Source: Hornefia porci (GTDB lineage: Bacteria; Bacillota; Clostridia; Peptostreptococcales; Anaerovoracaceae). Taken from it: DNA of 64,000 bases. The stretch is from assembly GCF_001940235.1 (NCBI RefSeq), contig NZ_MJIE01000001.1:1116001-1180000 (forward strand), written 5' to 3'. Position 1 is the first letter of the stretch; every line of letters begins with the position of its first letter. A program made the position numbers and the translations under genes. The notes beneath the pieces are model-generated. The model did not search any database. It was not told the origin of the DNA and worked only from the letters and a program-made list of their open reading frames with translations. This document shows positions 43,511-51,900 of the stretch, one piece after another.

Positions 43511-43951
43511 TTATCCCTCCAGTTCGTCATATTCCCGGTCTGTCACCGGTTCCAACCATTCTGTTTCTGTTTCTTCTCCCGGGACCTCCACTGCGATATG
43601 GGAGAACCAGCTGTCCTCCTTCGCACCGTGCCAGTGCTTCACCTCCGCCGGGATTGTAATGACGGTTCCGGCCTTCAGCGGGATCGCCGGACGTCCTTCC
43701 TCCCGGTACCAGCCCTCTCCCGCTGTGCAGATCAGGATCTGTCCGCCTCCGCTCTTTGCATGATGAACGTGCCAGTTGTTGCGGCAGCCCGGTTCAAAGG
43801 TCACATTCGCCAGGAAAACAGGCGTCTCCCCGGGTTTTGTCAGGGGATTAAGAAAGCTGTGACCTGTAAAATATTCCGCAAACGCATCGTTCGGCTCTCC
43901 TCTGCCAAACATGTTCACTTTGTCAAACGCCTCTTTTTCCGTATACTTCAT
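43511..43951 (-). CDS. Cupin-domain protein
   Basis: A 146-residue single-domain cupin: metal motif 1 is NNWHVHHAKSGGGQILICTAGEG (part cited as WHVHHAKSGG) and motif 2 is PAEVKHWHGAKEDSWFSHIAVE, here the His in KHWHG. The opening MFGRGEPNDAFAEYFTG matches cupins encoded next to carboxymuconolactone decarboxylase-like genes. It overlaps that upstream gene by four bases (ATGA) and is followed two bases on by an Fe-ADH. It is a small metal-binding enzyme or binding protein; the reaction is not known. Confidence 0.9.
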   Translation of the reverse strand: MKYTEKEAFDKVNMFGRGEPNDAFAEYFTGHSFLNPLTKPGETPVFLANVTFEPGCRNNWHVHHAKSGGGQILICTAGEGWYREEGRPAIPLKAGTVITIPAEVKHWHGAKEDSWFSHIAVEVPGEETETEWLEPVTDREYDELEG

Positions 43952-44277
43952 TCTGCCTCTCCTTCATAAACTTCCTTTGCCAGACGGAACGCCGCCCACG
44001 CCTTCGGCCATCCCGCATAAAACGCCACATGGGTGATGACTGCGGCCATCTCCTTTCGGCTCACTCCATAATTTTTCGCGTTCAGGATATGGAACTTCAG
44101 ACTGCTGTCGGTCATTCCCTGTGCGATCAGTGCAGTCACTGTAATCAGGCTTCTGGTCTTCAGGTCGATATCCTCATTGTTCCAGTTTTCTCCGAACAGG
44201 ATGTCATCATTGAAATGAGCAAACTCCGGAGCGAATTCCCCCAAAGCATCCCGTCCTGCCGTCTGCTTCACTGCCAT
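43948..44277 (-). CDS. Carboxymuconolactone decarboxylase-family protein
   Basis: A 109-residue protein of the CMD/AhpD-like fold: DIDLKTRSLITVTALIAQGM and VSRKEMAAVITHVAFYAGWPKAW. It has no CxxC, so it is not an AhpD-like peroxidase reductase; it is closer to the small CMD proteins that are paired with cupins in anaerobes. It overlaps the cupin gene by four bases and follows flavodoxin by 18 bases. Function is uncertain; a role with reactive lactones or aldehydes is possible. Confidence 0.88.
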   Translation of the reverse strand: MAVKQTAGRDALGEFAPEFAHFNDDILFGENWNNEDIDLKTRSLITVTALIAQGMTDSSLKFHILNAKNYGVSRKEMAAVITHVAFYAGWPKAWAAFRLAKEVYEGEAE

Positions 44278-44295
44278 AATTTTGTCCTCCCTCCT

Positions 44296-44799
44296 TCAAA
44301 TCCATTCGCGGAATACATCTTCCGCATTCTTCGCATCGCCGCCCCGGATCGCCAGGCCGTCCTCTACTTCCGCAGTCGGGCAGAGCTTCTTTATATCGCG
44401 GAGACTTCTTCCCATTCCGCTGCCTTCATGGGTGCAGAACGGCTTTATCGTCTTTCCGCCGAAATCGAAATGCTCCAGAAAGGTGAACACTGCCATCGGC
44501 ATGGTGCTCCAGTAATTCGGATATCCCAGATAAATCACGTCATAACCGCTGATGCTCTCCGGCCACTCCGACAGCTCCGGCCGGGCGTCCTCCTCCTGAT
44601 CCCGCCGCGCCTGCTCAATACACTCGTTGTAATCTTCCGGGTAAGGCTGCTTCTGTTCAATCCTGAACAAGTCCGCTCCCGTGAGCTTCTGCAGAATTCC
44701 GGCTGCCACCTCGGTGTTCCCGGTTTTCAGCTTCTGAATCCTTCCGTTTAAATAATTTTCGTCTGCTCTTGAATAAAACGCAATCAGTGCTTTTCCCAT
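44296..44799 (-). CDS. Flavodoxin
   Basis: A 167-residue flavodoxin of the iron-free electron carrier type. The FMN phosphate loop is the unusual FYSRADENYLNGRI, then VIYLGYPNYWSTMPM for the isoalloxazine ring and CTHEGSGMGRSL. This YLGYPNYW form occurs in long flavodoxin-like proteins encoded with CMD and aldehyde-reducing genes. It is the first gene of the operon and is divergent from a LysR gene with a palindromic operator between, so it probably responds to a signal sensed by that regulator. Confidence 0.92.
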   Translation of the reverse strand: MGKALIAFYSRADENYLNGRIQKLKTGNTEVAAGILQKLTGADLFRIEQKQPYPEDYNECIEQARRDQEEDARPELSEWPESISGYDVIYLGYPNYWSTMPMAVFTFLEHFDFGGKTIKPFCTHEGSGMGRSLRDIKKLCPTAEVEDGLAIRGGDAKNAEDVFREWI

Positions 44800-44873
44800 A
44801 TGCTTTGCTCCTTTCTTTGCACCCTCACTGTATCACGATTCTGATTGACAGGGAATCTCCGAAATGTTACCAT

Positions 44874-44896
44874 AGTATAAACTATACGTTTATACT
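44874..44896. promoter_or_regulatory. Perfect inverted repeat between flavodoxin operon and LysR gene
   Basis: AGTATAAAC (44874-44882) and GTTTATACT (44888-44896) flank TATAC: a perfect 9-bp palindrome with a 5-base spacer in the 150-base divergent gap. It contains a T-N11-A spacing and is a strong candidate for the LysR binding site controlling both directions. Confidence 0.7.
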
Positions 44897-44949
44897 CATA
44901 TAGGTTAGCAGGTCTAAAACGCCCTTTTTCATCACGCAGGAGGTTCATT

Positions 44950-45846
44950 ATGTATAATCCGCTTTTAGATACATTCCTCGCTGTCGCGGATTCCGGCAGC
45001 TTCACCAGAGCCGCGGACCGGCTGTATATTTCCCCGACCGCCGTCATGAAACAGATGAACGCACTGGAAAAGCATCTGGACCTGAAACTGATCGAGCGGA
45101 GTCCTGCCGGCGCGCACCTGACCGAAGCCGGCCGTATCATATACCGAAACGCGAAATTTCTGATCGATTATTCCCGCAAATCCGTCGAGGAGGCGATGGC
45201 GGCGACACGCGCCCGGGACACCACATTCTGCGTCGGAACCTCCCTGCTGAATCCGGCAAAGCCTTTCATGGATCTCTGGTATCGCGTCAACAAAGATTTT
45301 CCCGATTACAAGCTGCACCTGGTTCCCTTTGAGGACGACCACAACGGAATCCTCTCGGAAATCGACCGGCTGGGCGGAAAATTTGATTTTCTGATCGGCG
45401 TCTGCGACTCGAGGACATGGATGTCCCTCTGCAGCTTTCAGCCTCTCGGACGCTACAAAAAAATGGTCGCCGTGTCCCGGGAGCACCGGCTCGCCTCCCG
45501 GACACAGATCACTGTTGAGGATCTGTACGGGGAAACGCTGATGATGGTACCCCGTGGAGATTCGGGCACCAATGACTTTATCCGCAACGACCTCGAAACC
45601 AACCATCCAGAAATCCACATCGAGGATACGTCTCCGTTTTATGACCTCTCCGTATTTAACCGCTGTGCGGAAACCGGAAATGTGCTGCTCACCATAGAAT
45701 GCTGGCAGAATGTACATCCCGGACTGAAATCCATCCCCGTCGCCTGGGAATACAGCATCCCCTACGGTCTGCTGTACAGTCTGAACGCTCCCGACGATGT
45801 GCTCCGGTTCGTGGACGCCGCCGCGGCGCTTTATCCGGAAGACTGA
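44950..45846 (+). CDS. LysR-family transcriptional regulator
   Basis: A 298-residue LysR protein with an N-terminal helix-turn-helix (FLAVADSGSFTRAADRLYISPTAVMKQMNALEKHL, parts) and an effector domain from residue ~90 (FCVGTSLLNPAKPFMDLWYRV). AGGAGG is 5 bases upstream of the ATG. It is divergent from the flavodoxin operon and 224 bases upstream of the CooS-like gene in the same direction, so it could control either. The AGTATAAAC palindrome is its probable site. The effector is unknown. Confidence 0.93.
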   Translation: MYNPLLDTFLAVADSGSFTRAADRLYISPTAVMKQMNALEKHLDLKLIERSPAGAHLTEAGRIIYRNAKFLIDYSRKSVEEAMAATRARDTTFCVGTSLLNPAKPFMDLWYRVNKDFPDYKLHLVPFEDDHNGILSEIDRLGGKFDFLIGVCDSRTWMSLCSFQPLGRYKKMVAVSREHRLASRTQITVEDLYGETLMMVPRGDSGTNDFIRNDLETNHPEIHIEDTSPFYDLSVFNRCAETGNVLLTIECWQNVHPGLKSIPVAWEYSIPYGLLYSLNAPDDVLRFVDAAAALYPED

Positions 45847-45995
45847 ATTTACGGTTCATACGCGCCGCCGCGACGCTGCAGTTTGTCGTTCATTCGCGGC
45901 CGTGTCCGTAAGGCCGGCACGCCGCCGCAGTCTCCCGCTATATACTTTTCCTTTTACCTTCAATCAGATTTAAATATTAGATATCCTTCCCTCCG

Positions 45996-46037
45996 TCTGA
46001 TATAATCAGAGCATCAAATAATCTACTAAGTTAATAG
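45996..46037 (+). promoter_or_regulatory. Promoter and palindromes upstream of the CooS-like gene
   Basis: TATAAT (46001-46006) lies inside a perfect palindrome TCTGAT-ATA-ATCAGA (45996-46010); the -35 position is weak (TAGATA). A second imperfect palindrome CTA-CTAAGTTAA-TAG is at 46023-46037. A weak promoter overlapped by an operator suggests an activator or repressor controls cooS. Confidence 0.55.
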
Positions 46038-46070
46038 GTTTATTCCAGTTTTGAAACCGGAGGTTACGGA

Positions 46071-48152
46071 ATGGCAAAAGAGCTCTTTCATACACATCGC
46101 GCACTGATCGGCTTCGACGAACACGGCATCCCCACGGTTATCGCGCCGGCTCACAATCATAAGACAGACGGTGACGGCCGTCCTGCTCCGACTGAAGCGG
46201 AATTCACATCCGATTACCGGCAGGCTGTCGCCGCATACCGGAAGACTTTCCCCTCACGTCAGGAGGTTCAGGAAAAAACGCCCGATCCCGCAGTCCGGGA
46301 TCTTTTGTCCTATGCCGGTGAAAAAGGCATCGAGACTCCCTTCGACCGGTTCGATCTGCAGAAGCCGCACTGTACGTTCGGGCTAGCGGGAACCTGCTGC
46401 AAGGTCTGCAACATGGGCCCCTGCCGAATCACAGAGAAAAGTCCGCGCGGCGTCTGCGGTGCGGACGCCGATCTCATTGTCGCCCGAAATCTCCTGCGGT
46501 CTGCGGCCGCCGGCGTGGCGCAGCACGGCATCCACGCGCGGGAAGTAATCCTAAGCCTGAAATGGGCGGCGCAGGGGAAACTGGATTTCCCGTTAATCGG
46601 AAAACAGAAAATCCGGGATACCGCGGCCGCCTTCGGAATAAAGACATACCGCCGCCCGACCCGAAAGATTGCAGAGGATCTGGCTGACATTCTGCTGCAG
46701 GACCTTTCCCGCACAGAACCGGAGGCGTATCAGACCATCTCCGCCTGCGCCCCGCCCGAACGACAAAGGATCTGGAAAGGCCTGGACATCCTTCCGGTCA
46801 GCGCCTACCACGAAATCGCAGAGGCTTATCACCGCACCGGCTGCGGTGTAGACGGCGACTGGAGAAACGTCATGCAGCAGTTTCTGCGCTGCGGTCTCGC
46901 CTTCACCTTCAGCACTGTTCTCGCCTCCGGCATCGCCACAGACTGCCTGTTCGGCGTCGGCGACCGCGTCACCTCCATGACCAATGTGGGCGCACTGAAG
47001 GAAGGCTTTGTAAATATCGCGGTTCACGGCCATCTGCCTACGCTGGTCAGCGCCATCGTCGCTGCGGGACAAAGTGAAGAATATCAGGCGAAAGCCCGGG
47101 AAGCCGGAGCCAGGGGCATCCGGTTCTACGGAATCTGCTGCAGCGGTCTGGCCGCCATGTATCGTTACGGCGGCGTGATTCCGCTGTCCAACGCGGTAAC
47201 GGCAGAGCTTGTACTGGCCACAGGAGCTCTGGATCTGTGGGTCGCGGACGTGCAGGACGTGTTTCCCGCCATCATGGACGTGGCAGACTGCTTCCGCACC
47301 CGGGTCGTTACAACCAGCGATTCCGCACGTCTTCCCGGGGCAGAGCACATCGCCTACGATCACCATCATTCCAACATAGGAGAGACCGAAGCAATTGCCG
47401 GTGAAATTGTGGACCGTGCCATAGAAAGCTTTCGGAACAGAAAAAACGTTCCGCGCCATATTCCGGAGCAGGAAATCGAAGCTGAGGTCGGCTTTTCCGT
47501 GGAATATATCCACCGCCGTTTCGGCTCTATGCGTCCTCTGGCACAGGCTCTGAAGGACGGACGGATCCTGGGAATCGTCAACATGGTGGGATGCAGCAAC
47601 ACTAAGGTTCCTTATGAGAGAGACATCGTCGAAGTCGCAGAAACTCTGCTGAAGCACAATGTTCTGATTCTCACCAACGGCTGCGCCTCATATCCGCTGA
47701 TGAAACTGGGATACTGCCGGAAAGACGCCCGAAAACTTGCCGGCAGCACACTCAGCGAATTCCTGAAGCCGGATCTACCTCCCGTGTGGCACGTCGGAGA
47801 ATGTATCGACAACGCCCGCTCTTCCGGGATATTCGCGGGGATTGCAGGAGAACTCGAGACTCCTCTGCGCGACCTGCCCTTCGCCTTCTCGTCGCCGGAA
47901 TGGGGCAATGAGAAAGGAATTGACGCCGCGCTGGGATTCCGTCTGATGGGGATCAGCTCCTATCACTGCGTGGAGGCGCAGATCCACGGCTCCGCCAACG
48001 TAATTCATTTTCTCAAGGAGGAGACAAAGACAACACTGGGCTCTTCCATGATCGTCAATGTGGATCCTGCCGCTCTCGGCGAACAAATCGTATCCGACAT
48101 GCTGGAAAAGCGAAAACTCCTCGGCTGGTCCACACCGGAAACTCTCGAATAA
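46071..48152 (+). CDS. cooS: CODH-family protein, deviant CooS (CooS-V-like; one C-cluster cysteine replaced by Asp)
   Basis: A 693-residue homologue of the catalytic subunit of nickel CO dehydrogenase. The B/D-cluster cysteines are all present: 101, 109, 110, 113, 118 and 129 in CTFGLAGTCCKVCNMGPC and GVCGADAD. The C-cluster side shows His321 (VHGHLP), Cys357 (YGICCSG), Cys508 (MVGCSNTK), Cys538 (TNGCAS) and Cys578 (VGECIDNA), and Lys615. But the ligand expected at the DxQC position is Asp396 (VADVQDVFPAI). In CooS-V of Carboxydothermus, a CODH lacking one such cysteine, the active site holds an Fe/S/O cluster and does not oxidise CO. No CooC or CooF gene is near; an ABC transporter follows. 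Start has GGAGG upstream. Confidence 0.9.
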   Translation: MAKELFHTHRALIGFDEHGIPTVIAPAHNHKTDGDGRPAPTEAEFTSDYRQAVAAYRKTFPSRQEVQEKTPDPAVRDLLSYAGEKGIETPFDRFDLQKPHCTFGLAGTCCKVCNMGPCRITEKSPRGVCGADADLIVARNLLRSAAAGVAQHGIHAREVILSLKWAAQGKLDFPLIGKQKIRDTAAAFGIKTYRRPTRKIAEDLADILLQDLSRTEPEAYQTISACAPPERQRIWKGLDILPVSAYHEIAEAYHRTGCGVDGDWRNVMQQFLRCGLAFTFSTVLASGIATDCLFGVGDRVTSMTNVGALKEGFVNIAVHGHLPTLVSAIVAAGQSEEYQAKAREAGARGIRFYGICCSGLAAMYRYGGVIPLSNAVTAELVLATGALDLWVADVQDVFPAIMDVADCFRTRVVTTSDSARLPGAEHIAYDHHHSNIGETEAIAGEIVDRAIESFRNRKNVPRHIPEQEIEAEVGFSVEYIHRRFGSMRPLAQALKDGRILGIVNMVGCSNTKVPYERDIVEVAETLLKHNVLILTNGCASYPLMKLGYCRKDARKLAGSTLSEFLKPDLPPVWHVGECIDNARSSGIFAGIAGELETPLRDLPFAFSSPEWGNEKGIDAALGFRLMGISSYHCVEAQIHGSANVIHFLKEETKTTLGSSMIVNVDPAALGEQIVSDMLEKRKLLGWSTPETLE

Positions 48153-48180
48153 ATCGCATCATGAACAAAAGAAAGTGAGA

Positions 48181-49221
48181 ATGAACAAAATGAAAAAGAA
48201 AAGCAGACATAACGGTATCAGCCATCATTTCAGGCTTCGCCTGACGCAGAGGAAAATACTGGCTTCACTTCTGATACTCGCCATGATCACCGGTCTCTCC
48301 GCCTGCGGAAAGTCCTCCGGAGGCACGAACACAAAATCCGGAACCGACGCATCCGAATCAGGGAAAACCACAGTTACACTGGGCTACCTTCCCATCACTC
48401 ACGCCCTGGCCGTTTTCGAGGAAAAGGAGCTCCTGGAGAAAGAAAACAGCGACGTCCGGATCAAACTGCAGAAATTCAGTTCCTGGTCCGACCTGACCGA
48501 CGCTCTGAATTCCGGTAAAATCGACGGAGCGTCCGTGCTGATCGAGCTTGCCATGAAGGCGAAAAGTCAGGGAATTGGTCTTAAGGCTGTCGCACTGGGT
48601 CACCGGGACGGTAACGTTCTGGTCGTCGCAAAAGACATCCGCTCCGCTGCCGATCTGAAAGGAAAGAAGATTGCAATTCCTCATACTCAATCCTCACACA
48701 ACATCCTGCTTCAGGAGGCTCTTGCGAAGAAAGGTCTCACCGGCAGGGATGTGAGCATCGTCCAGATGTCGCCCGCCGAAATGCCCTCTGCACTCAGCAG
48801 CGGCTCTATCGCCGGCTACTGCGTGGCAGAGCCCTTCGGTGCGCAGGCTGTGGATAAAAAAATCGGAAAAGTCCTGTACTATTCTGAGGAACTGTGGCCT
48901 GATTCCTTCTGCTGCGGCCTCGTTCTGACCGACCGTTTCATCAGTGATCATCCGGAGCAGACCGAAACACTGATCCGGGTATACAAGGAGGCCGGAAACA
49001 AGCTGGAGAGCGGCGATACCGCCTTGAAAACCGCAGAAAAATATCTGGGGCAGAACAAATCCGTACTGAAAACCTCTCTGAAATGGATTCACTTTGATAA
49101 GCTTTCGATTACAGAAAGCGCCTACAGGCAGCTGAGCGACCGGGTAAAAAAATACGGCATCAACGAGAACCCTCCCAACTATAAAGACTTTGTCTATCAG
49201 GCGAATGGAGACGACGAATGA
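48181..49221 (+). CDS. NitT/TauT/Ssu-type ABC transporter substrate-binding lipoprotein
   Basis: A 346-residue extracytoplasmic binding protein starting at 48181. After a basic N-terminus and hydrophobic segment, the lipobox LSAC places the Cys anchor near residue 42. The binding fold belongs to the nitrate/taurine/sulfonate/ABC-type family: VTLGYLPITHALAVFEEKEL, IKLQKFSSWSDLTDALNSGKIDGA, DLKGKKIAIPHTQSSHNILLQEAL (parts). It follows the CooS-like gene by 28 bases and overlaps the permease start by four (ATGA). The ligand is unknown; an inorganic or sulfonate-like anion is typical of the fold. Confidence 0.9.
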   Translation: MNKMKKKSRHNGISHHFRLRLTQRKILASLLILAMITGLSACGKSSGGTNTKSGTDASESGKTTVTLGYLPITHALAVFEEKELLEKENSDVRIKLQKFSSWSDLTDALNSGKIDGASVLIELAMKAKSQGIGLKAVALGHRDGNVLVVAKDIRSAADLKGKKIAIPHTQSSHNILLQEALAKKGLTGRDVSIVQMSPAEMPSALSSGSIAGYCVAEPFGAQAVDKKIGKVLYYSEELWPDSFCCGLVLTDRFISDHPEQTETLIRVYKEAGNKLESGDTALKTAEKYLGQNKSVLKTSLKWIHFDKLSITESAYRQLSDRVKKYGINENPPNYKDFVYQANGDDE

Positions 49222-50027
49222 AAAAGAAACTGAACACTCTCCGGCACATCATCATCGCATACGCCGTCCTTCTCGCGATATGGCAGCTTGCGGCCTCCTT
49301 CAGCGGCGTGAGCTCCGCGCTGTTTCCGTCTCCCGGCAGAGTTCTGCTGGCCTTTCGGGAGCTGACCGTGTCCGGACTTTCCGGAAGCTCGTCGGATGCG
49401 ACTTTGTCAGTGCATATCCGCGACAGTCTCCTCCGGTTCGCCGCAGGCTATCTCCTGTCCGCAGCCGCCGGGATCACCGCAGGGCTTCTGCTGGGCTGGT
49501 TTCCGAAAGCATTCGCTTACGTCAATCCGGTCATTCAGCTGATTCGGCCCATCGCTCCGGTCGCATGGCTCCCGTTCCTGGTTCTGCTCGTCGGAATCGG
49601 GGATCTGCCGGCCGTCACGATTATTTTCATCGCCGGATTCTTCCCGATTTTACTGTCCACAGCGTCTGCAGTACAGAATATTGATCTGGTATATCTTCGG
49701 GTCGCGGGGAACTTTGGGCTTTCCCAGAGGCGCACCCTGACCCGCATCGTATTCCCCGCGGCGTTCCCGCAGATTGCCGGAAGTCTGCATCTGGCACTGG
49801 GGACCTGCTGGATCTTTCTGGTTTCCGGCGAAATGGTGGGGTCACAGACCGGACTGGGATTTCTTATCATGGACGCGAAAAACTGTCTTCGGGCCGACGC
49901 TCTGCTGGCCGCCATCATCACTATAGGCGTCATCGGATTCCTTCTCGACCAGCTGATCGGACTTCTGGAGCGCAGCTTCATCTCCGCGCGCGGACTGGGA
50001 CCACAAAACAACAAAAGGAGGTCATGA
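49218..50027 (+). CDS. ABC transporter permease (NitT/TauT/Ssu type)
   Basis: A 269-residue integral membrane protein with about six helices. It has the coupling-loop pattern of the family, VAGNFGLSQRRTLTRIVFPAAFPQIAGSLHLALG (parts: FPAAFPQIAGSL), and FPSPGRVLLAF near the start. It overlaps the binding-protein stop by four bases and ends just before the ATPase. It carries the substrate of the lipoprotein at 48181 across the membrane. Confidence 0.93.
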   Translation: MKKKLNTLRHIIIAYAVLLAIWQLAASFSGVSSALFPSPGRVLLAFRELTVSGLSGSSSDATLSVHIRDSLLRFAAGYLLSAAAGITAGLLLGWFPKAFAYVNPVIQLIRPIAPVAWLPFLVLLVGIGDLPAVTIIFIAGFFPILLSTASAVQNIDLVYLRVAGNFGLSQRRTLTRIVFPAAFPQIAGSLHLALGTCWIFLVSGEMVGSQTGLGFLIMDAKNCLRADALLAAIITIGVIGFLLDQLIGLLERSFISARGLGPQNNKRRS

Positions 50028-50034
50028 ACTCACT

Positions 50035-50805
50035 GTGTATATTGAAATCAACGACGTATCGGTAAATTACGATAAACCCGGGGCAGACTTTCCGGCTCTC
50101 GACCACATCAGCCTTTCCATCGACAAAGGTGAATTCGTCTGTCTTCTCGGACCGTCCGGCTGCGGCAAAACAACGCTGCTGAACGCCGTCGCCGGCTTTC
50201 AGCCGATCTCCGGCGGTTCCATCACCATTGACGGAAAGCCGGTGACACGGCCCGACATCCGCTATATCACTATTTTTCAGAATTACGGACTTCTGCCTTG
50301 GAGAACCGTTGAAAAGAACGTAGAACTGGGACTGGAATCGAAATCTGTCCCAAAGGATGAACGGCGCCGGATCGCGAACCACTATCTGAAGCTGGTCGGA
50401 CTGGAGAATTTCAGCCGTCACCGCCCCCATGAACTGTCGGGCGGAATGCAGCAGCGTGTCGCCATCGCAAGGGCGCTGGCGGTCGATCCCTCTGTCATCT
50501 ATATGGACGAACCCTTCGGGGCCTTGGACGCCATCACGAGAATGCAATTACAGGATGATACCCGACGGCTGTCCGTCGAGGAGCATAAAACGATTCTCTT
50601 TGTCACCCACGACATCGACGAAGCCGTGTACCTGGCCGACCGCATTGTAATCCTGTCTCCCAATCCGGGCAGAATCAAAAGCATCGTCCGTATCTCCATG
50701 CCGCACCGGCGCGATCGCACCTCCGGCGATTTCATTCTCGCCCGCGACAAAATCTTCCGGCTGCTTAACATGAAGTCCGAAGAAACCATCGAATACTACA
50801 TCTGA
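50035..50805 (+). CDS. ABC transporter ATP-binding protein (NitT/TauT/Ssu type)
   Basis: A 256-residue ATPase: GPSGCGKTTLLN, FQNYGLLPWRTVEKNV, HELSGGMQQRVAIARAL, IYMDEPFGALDAIT and VTHDIDEAVYLADRI. The Q-loop sequence LLPWRTV is typical of nitrate/taurine/sulfonate systems. It starts at a GTG at 50035, seven bases after the permease stop, with AAAGGAGGT upstream. It completes the four-gene cooS operon (CooS, binding protein, permease, ATPase). Confidence 0.93.
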   Translation: MYIEINDVSVNYDKPGADFPALDHISLSIDKGEFVCLLGPSGCGKTTLLNAVAGFQPISGGSITIDGKPVTRPDIRYITIFQNYGLLPWRTVEKNVELGLESKSVPKDERRRIANHYLKLVGLENFSRHRPHELSGGMQQRVAIARALAVDPSVIYMDEPFGALDAITRMQLQDDTRRLSVEEHKTILFVTHDIDEAVYLADRIVILSPNPGRIKSIVRISMPHRRDRTSGDFILARDKIFRLLNMKSEETIEYYI

Positions 50806-50818
50806 CGATGAAATGCCG

Positions 50819-50898
50819 CTCAGCACCGTGACAGGAATCGGCATCAAAGCCTGCCTCCCGGTTCTCACCCCCCTGCGGGGGTGTGCCGCGGTGCTGAG
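50819..50898. other. Structured hairpin between convergent genes
   Basis: A 10-bp outer stem, CTCAGCACCG (50819-50828) with CGGTGCTGAG (50889-50898), encloses a CACCCCC/GGGGGTG hairpin. There is no T-tract. It lies between the ABC ATPase and the convergent small membrane gene. It may act as an imperfect bidirectional terminator; I would not call it a known riboswitch. Confidence 0.5.
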
Positions 50899-50965
50899 AA
50901 CAACTTACGCTCGACACTTATTTCTGTTCCATCCACATGACCTCCCCTATTACAGGTTGAAGATG

Positions 50966-51130
50966 TCAATTTGCAATGAAAAACTGATAGCATACAAGTA
51001 TGCCAATAACGATCCATAGAATCATAGCTATGGCATGAAGCTTTGGCCGCTTAGCGTTATTATTTCTTATTATCACGACTTCAAATATCCCATAAATAAT
51101 CCAAACGATAAGGAAAATAAAGTTAAACAT
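50966..51130 (-). CDS. Small membrane protein, 54 aa
   Basis: The start at 51130 (MFNFIFLIVW) has a perfect AGGAGGTCAGTA site. The 54-residue protein has two hydrophobic stretches (FIFLIVWIIYGIFEVVII and AIAMILWIVIGILVCYQ) joined by a short polar basic loop (RNNNAKRPKLH). It is AT-rich in codon use compared with genes before 50.8 kb. It starts a run of small membrane genes on this strand in an island of unusual composition. I do not recognise the family; an immunity-like role is possible. Confidence 0.7.
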   Translation of the reverse strand: MFNFIFLIVWIIYGIFEVVIIRNNNAKRPKLHAIAMILWIVIGILVCYQFFIAN

Positions 51131-51299
51131 TACTGACCTCCTGCTTTTTAACAAGTTTACATTTCATTTTCCCATTTCGATACTGATATCCCTGAACCCG
51201 CTGCCCGCCTTGCTTTTTATAATACGTCCAGATTTCATATGAACCTGTTATTTTTGTATAGCCCCACGCTATCATGAACGTGAGGCTCTGTAGGATTCG

Positions 51300-51536
51300 T
51301 TATTTCTTCTCACTTAGAATAACGTTCTGAGAATTATTTCTTAGAAGTTTAATTGCAGATATTAAAGATGACAGTGCTAGAACAAAGATTAAAAGAGCCA
51401 ATCGTTCTGTCTCAATTTCTAAAAAAAGTATCCCTAATATCGCTACAACAATGATTATTTGCGAGAAAAAGATAATGCAAACCAATTCTTTTTCGGATGG
51501 CTTTTGGATCAAGCCCGAATTTGTTCTATTTTTCAT
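51300..51536 (-). CDS. Small membrane protein, 78 aa
   Basis: Chosen start is the ATG at 51536 (MKNRTNSGLIQKPSEKEL) behind GGGAGGCCAGCT. Two hydrophobic segments follow (LVCIIFFSQIIIVVAILGILFL and LALLIFVLALSSLISAI), then a short polar tail. The gene lies between two other small genes on the same strand in an AT-richer island. Family and function are unknown. Confidence 0.6.
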   Translation of the reverse strand: MKNRTNSGLIQKPSEKELVCIIFFSQIIIVVAILGILFLEIETERLALLIFVLALSSLISAIKLLRNNSQNVILSEKK

Positions 51537-51579
51537 AGCTGGCCTCCCATTCTCTGCTGGTGCATATGTTTTATAAGCG

Positions 51580-51873
51580 TTACCATTGAATGCAACGATA
51601 CCAGGTTTCCTTTTTAGTATCACCCTTGTAATTAACCTTTGTATACCACGTATATTTTATTTTTGTTACAGTAAGACGTTTCGGTTTAATATATCCGCTA
51701 GTGTAATTTTTATGCGTATAGCTTTTGGTTTTACCGCTGAACCCTTTCGCTGTCGGCTCAGTATCTAAAAGGTCATATCCTGCTCCAGATGCCAAAGCTG
51801 CATATCCGTTTAGCGCCCGCAAGCCCCAACTGACAACAGGAAATCCGCGTTTGCATGAACCAGGCATCTCCAA
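51580..51873 (-). CDS. Small secreted-protein remnant or bacteriocin-like fragment
   Basis: About 97 residues from a TTG, or fewer from the ATG at 51867; neither has a good ribosome site. No signal peptide is visible, so the 5' end may be missing. The C-terminal part (YIKPKRLTVTKIKYTWYTKVNYKGDTKKETWYRC) is a basic beta-rich segment with aromatic residues, here cited as KIKYTWYTKV. It may be the C-terminal part of a secreted protein. It follows the next small membrane gene by only 27 bases. Low confidence. Confidence 0.4.
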   Translation of the reverse strand: MEMPGSCKRGFPVVSWGLRALNGYAALASGAGYDLLDTEPTAKGFSGKTKSYTHKNYTSGYIKPKRLTVTKIKYTWYTKVNYKGDTKKETWYRCIQW

Positions 51874-51900
51874 TTCTTTTTACCGGGAAACCCCGTTCTA

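Noticed and set aside
46071..48152. Calling this a functional CO dehydrogenase
   Set aside because: One conserved C-cluster cysteine is Asp, and maturation and electron-transfer partners are missing from the window, so CO oxidation is not supported.
50819..50905. CTGAGA and GGGGGTG near 50880-50900 resemble a TPP riboswitch
   Set aside because: The downstream conserved parts of the TPP aptamer are missing, and no plus-strand gene follows. A simple stem-loop explains the sequence.
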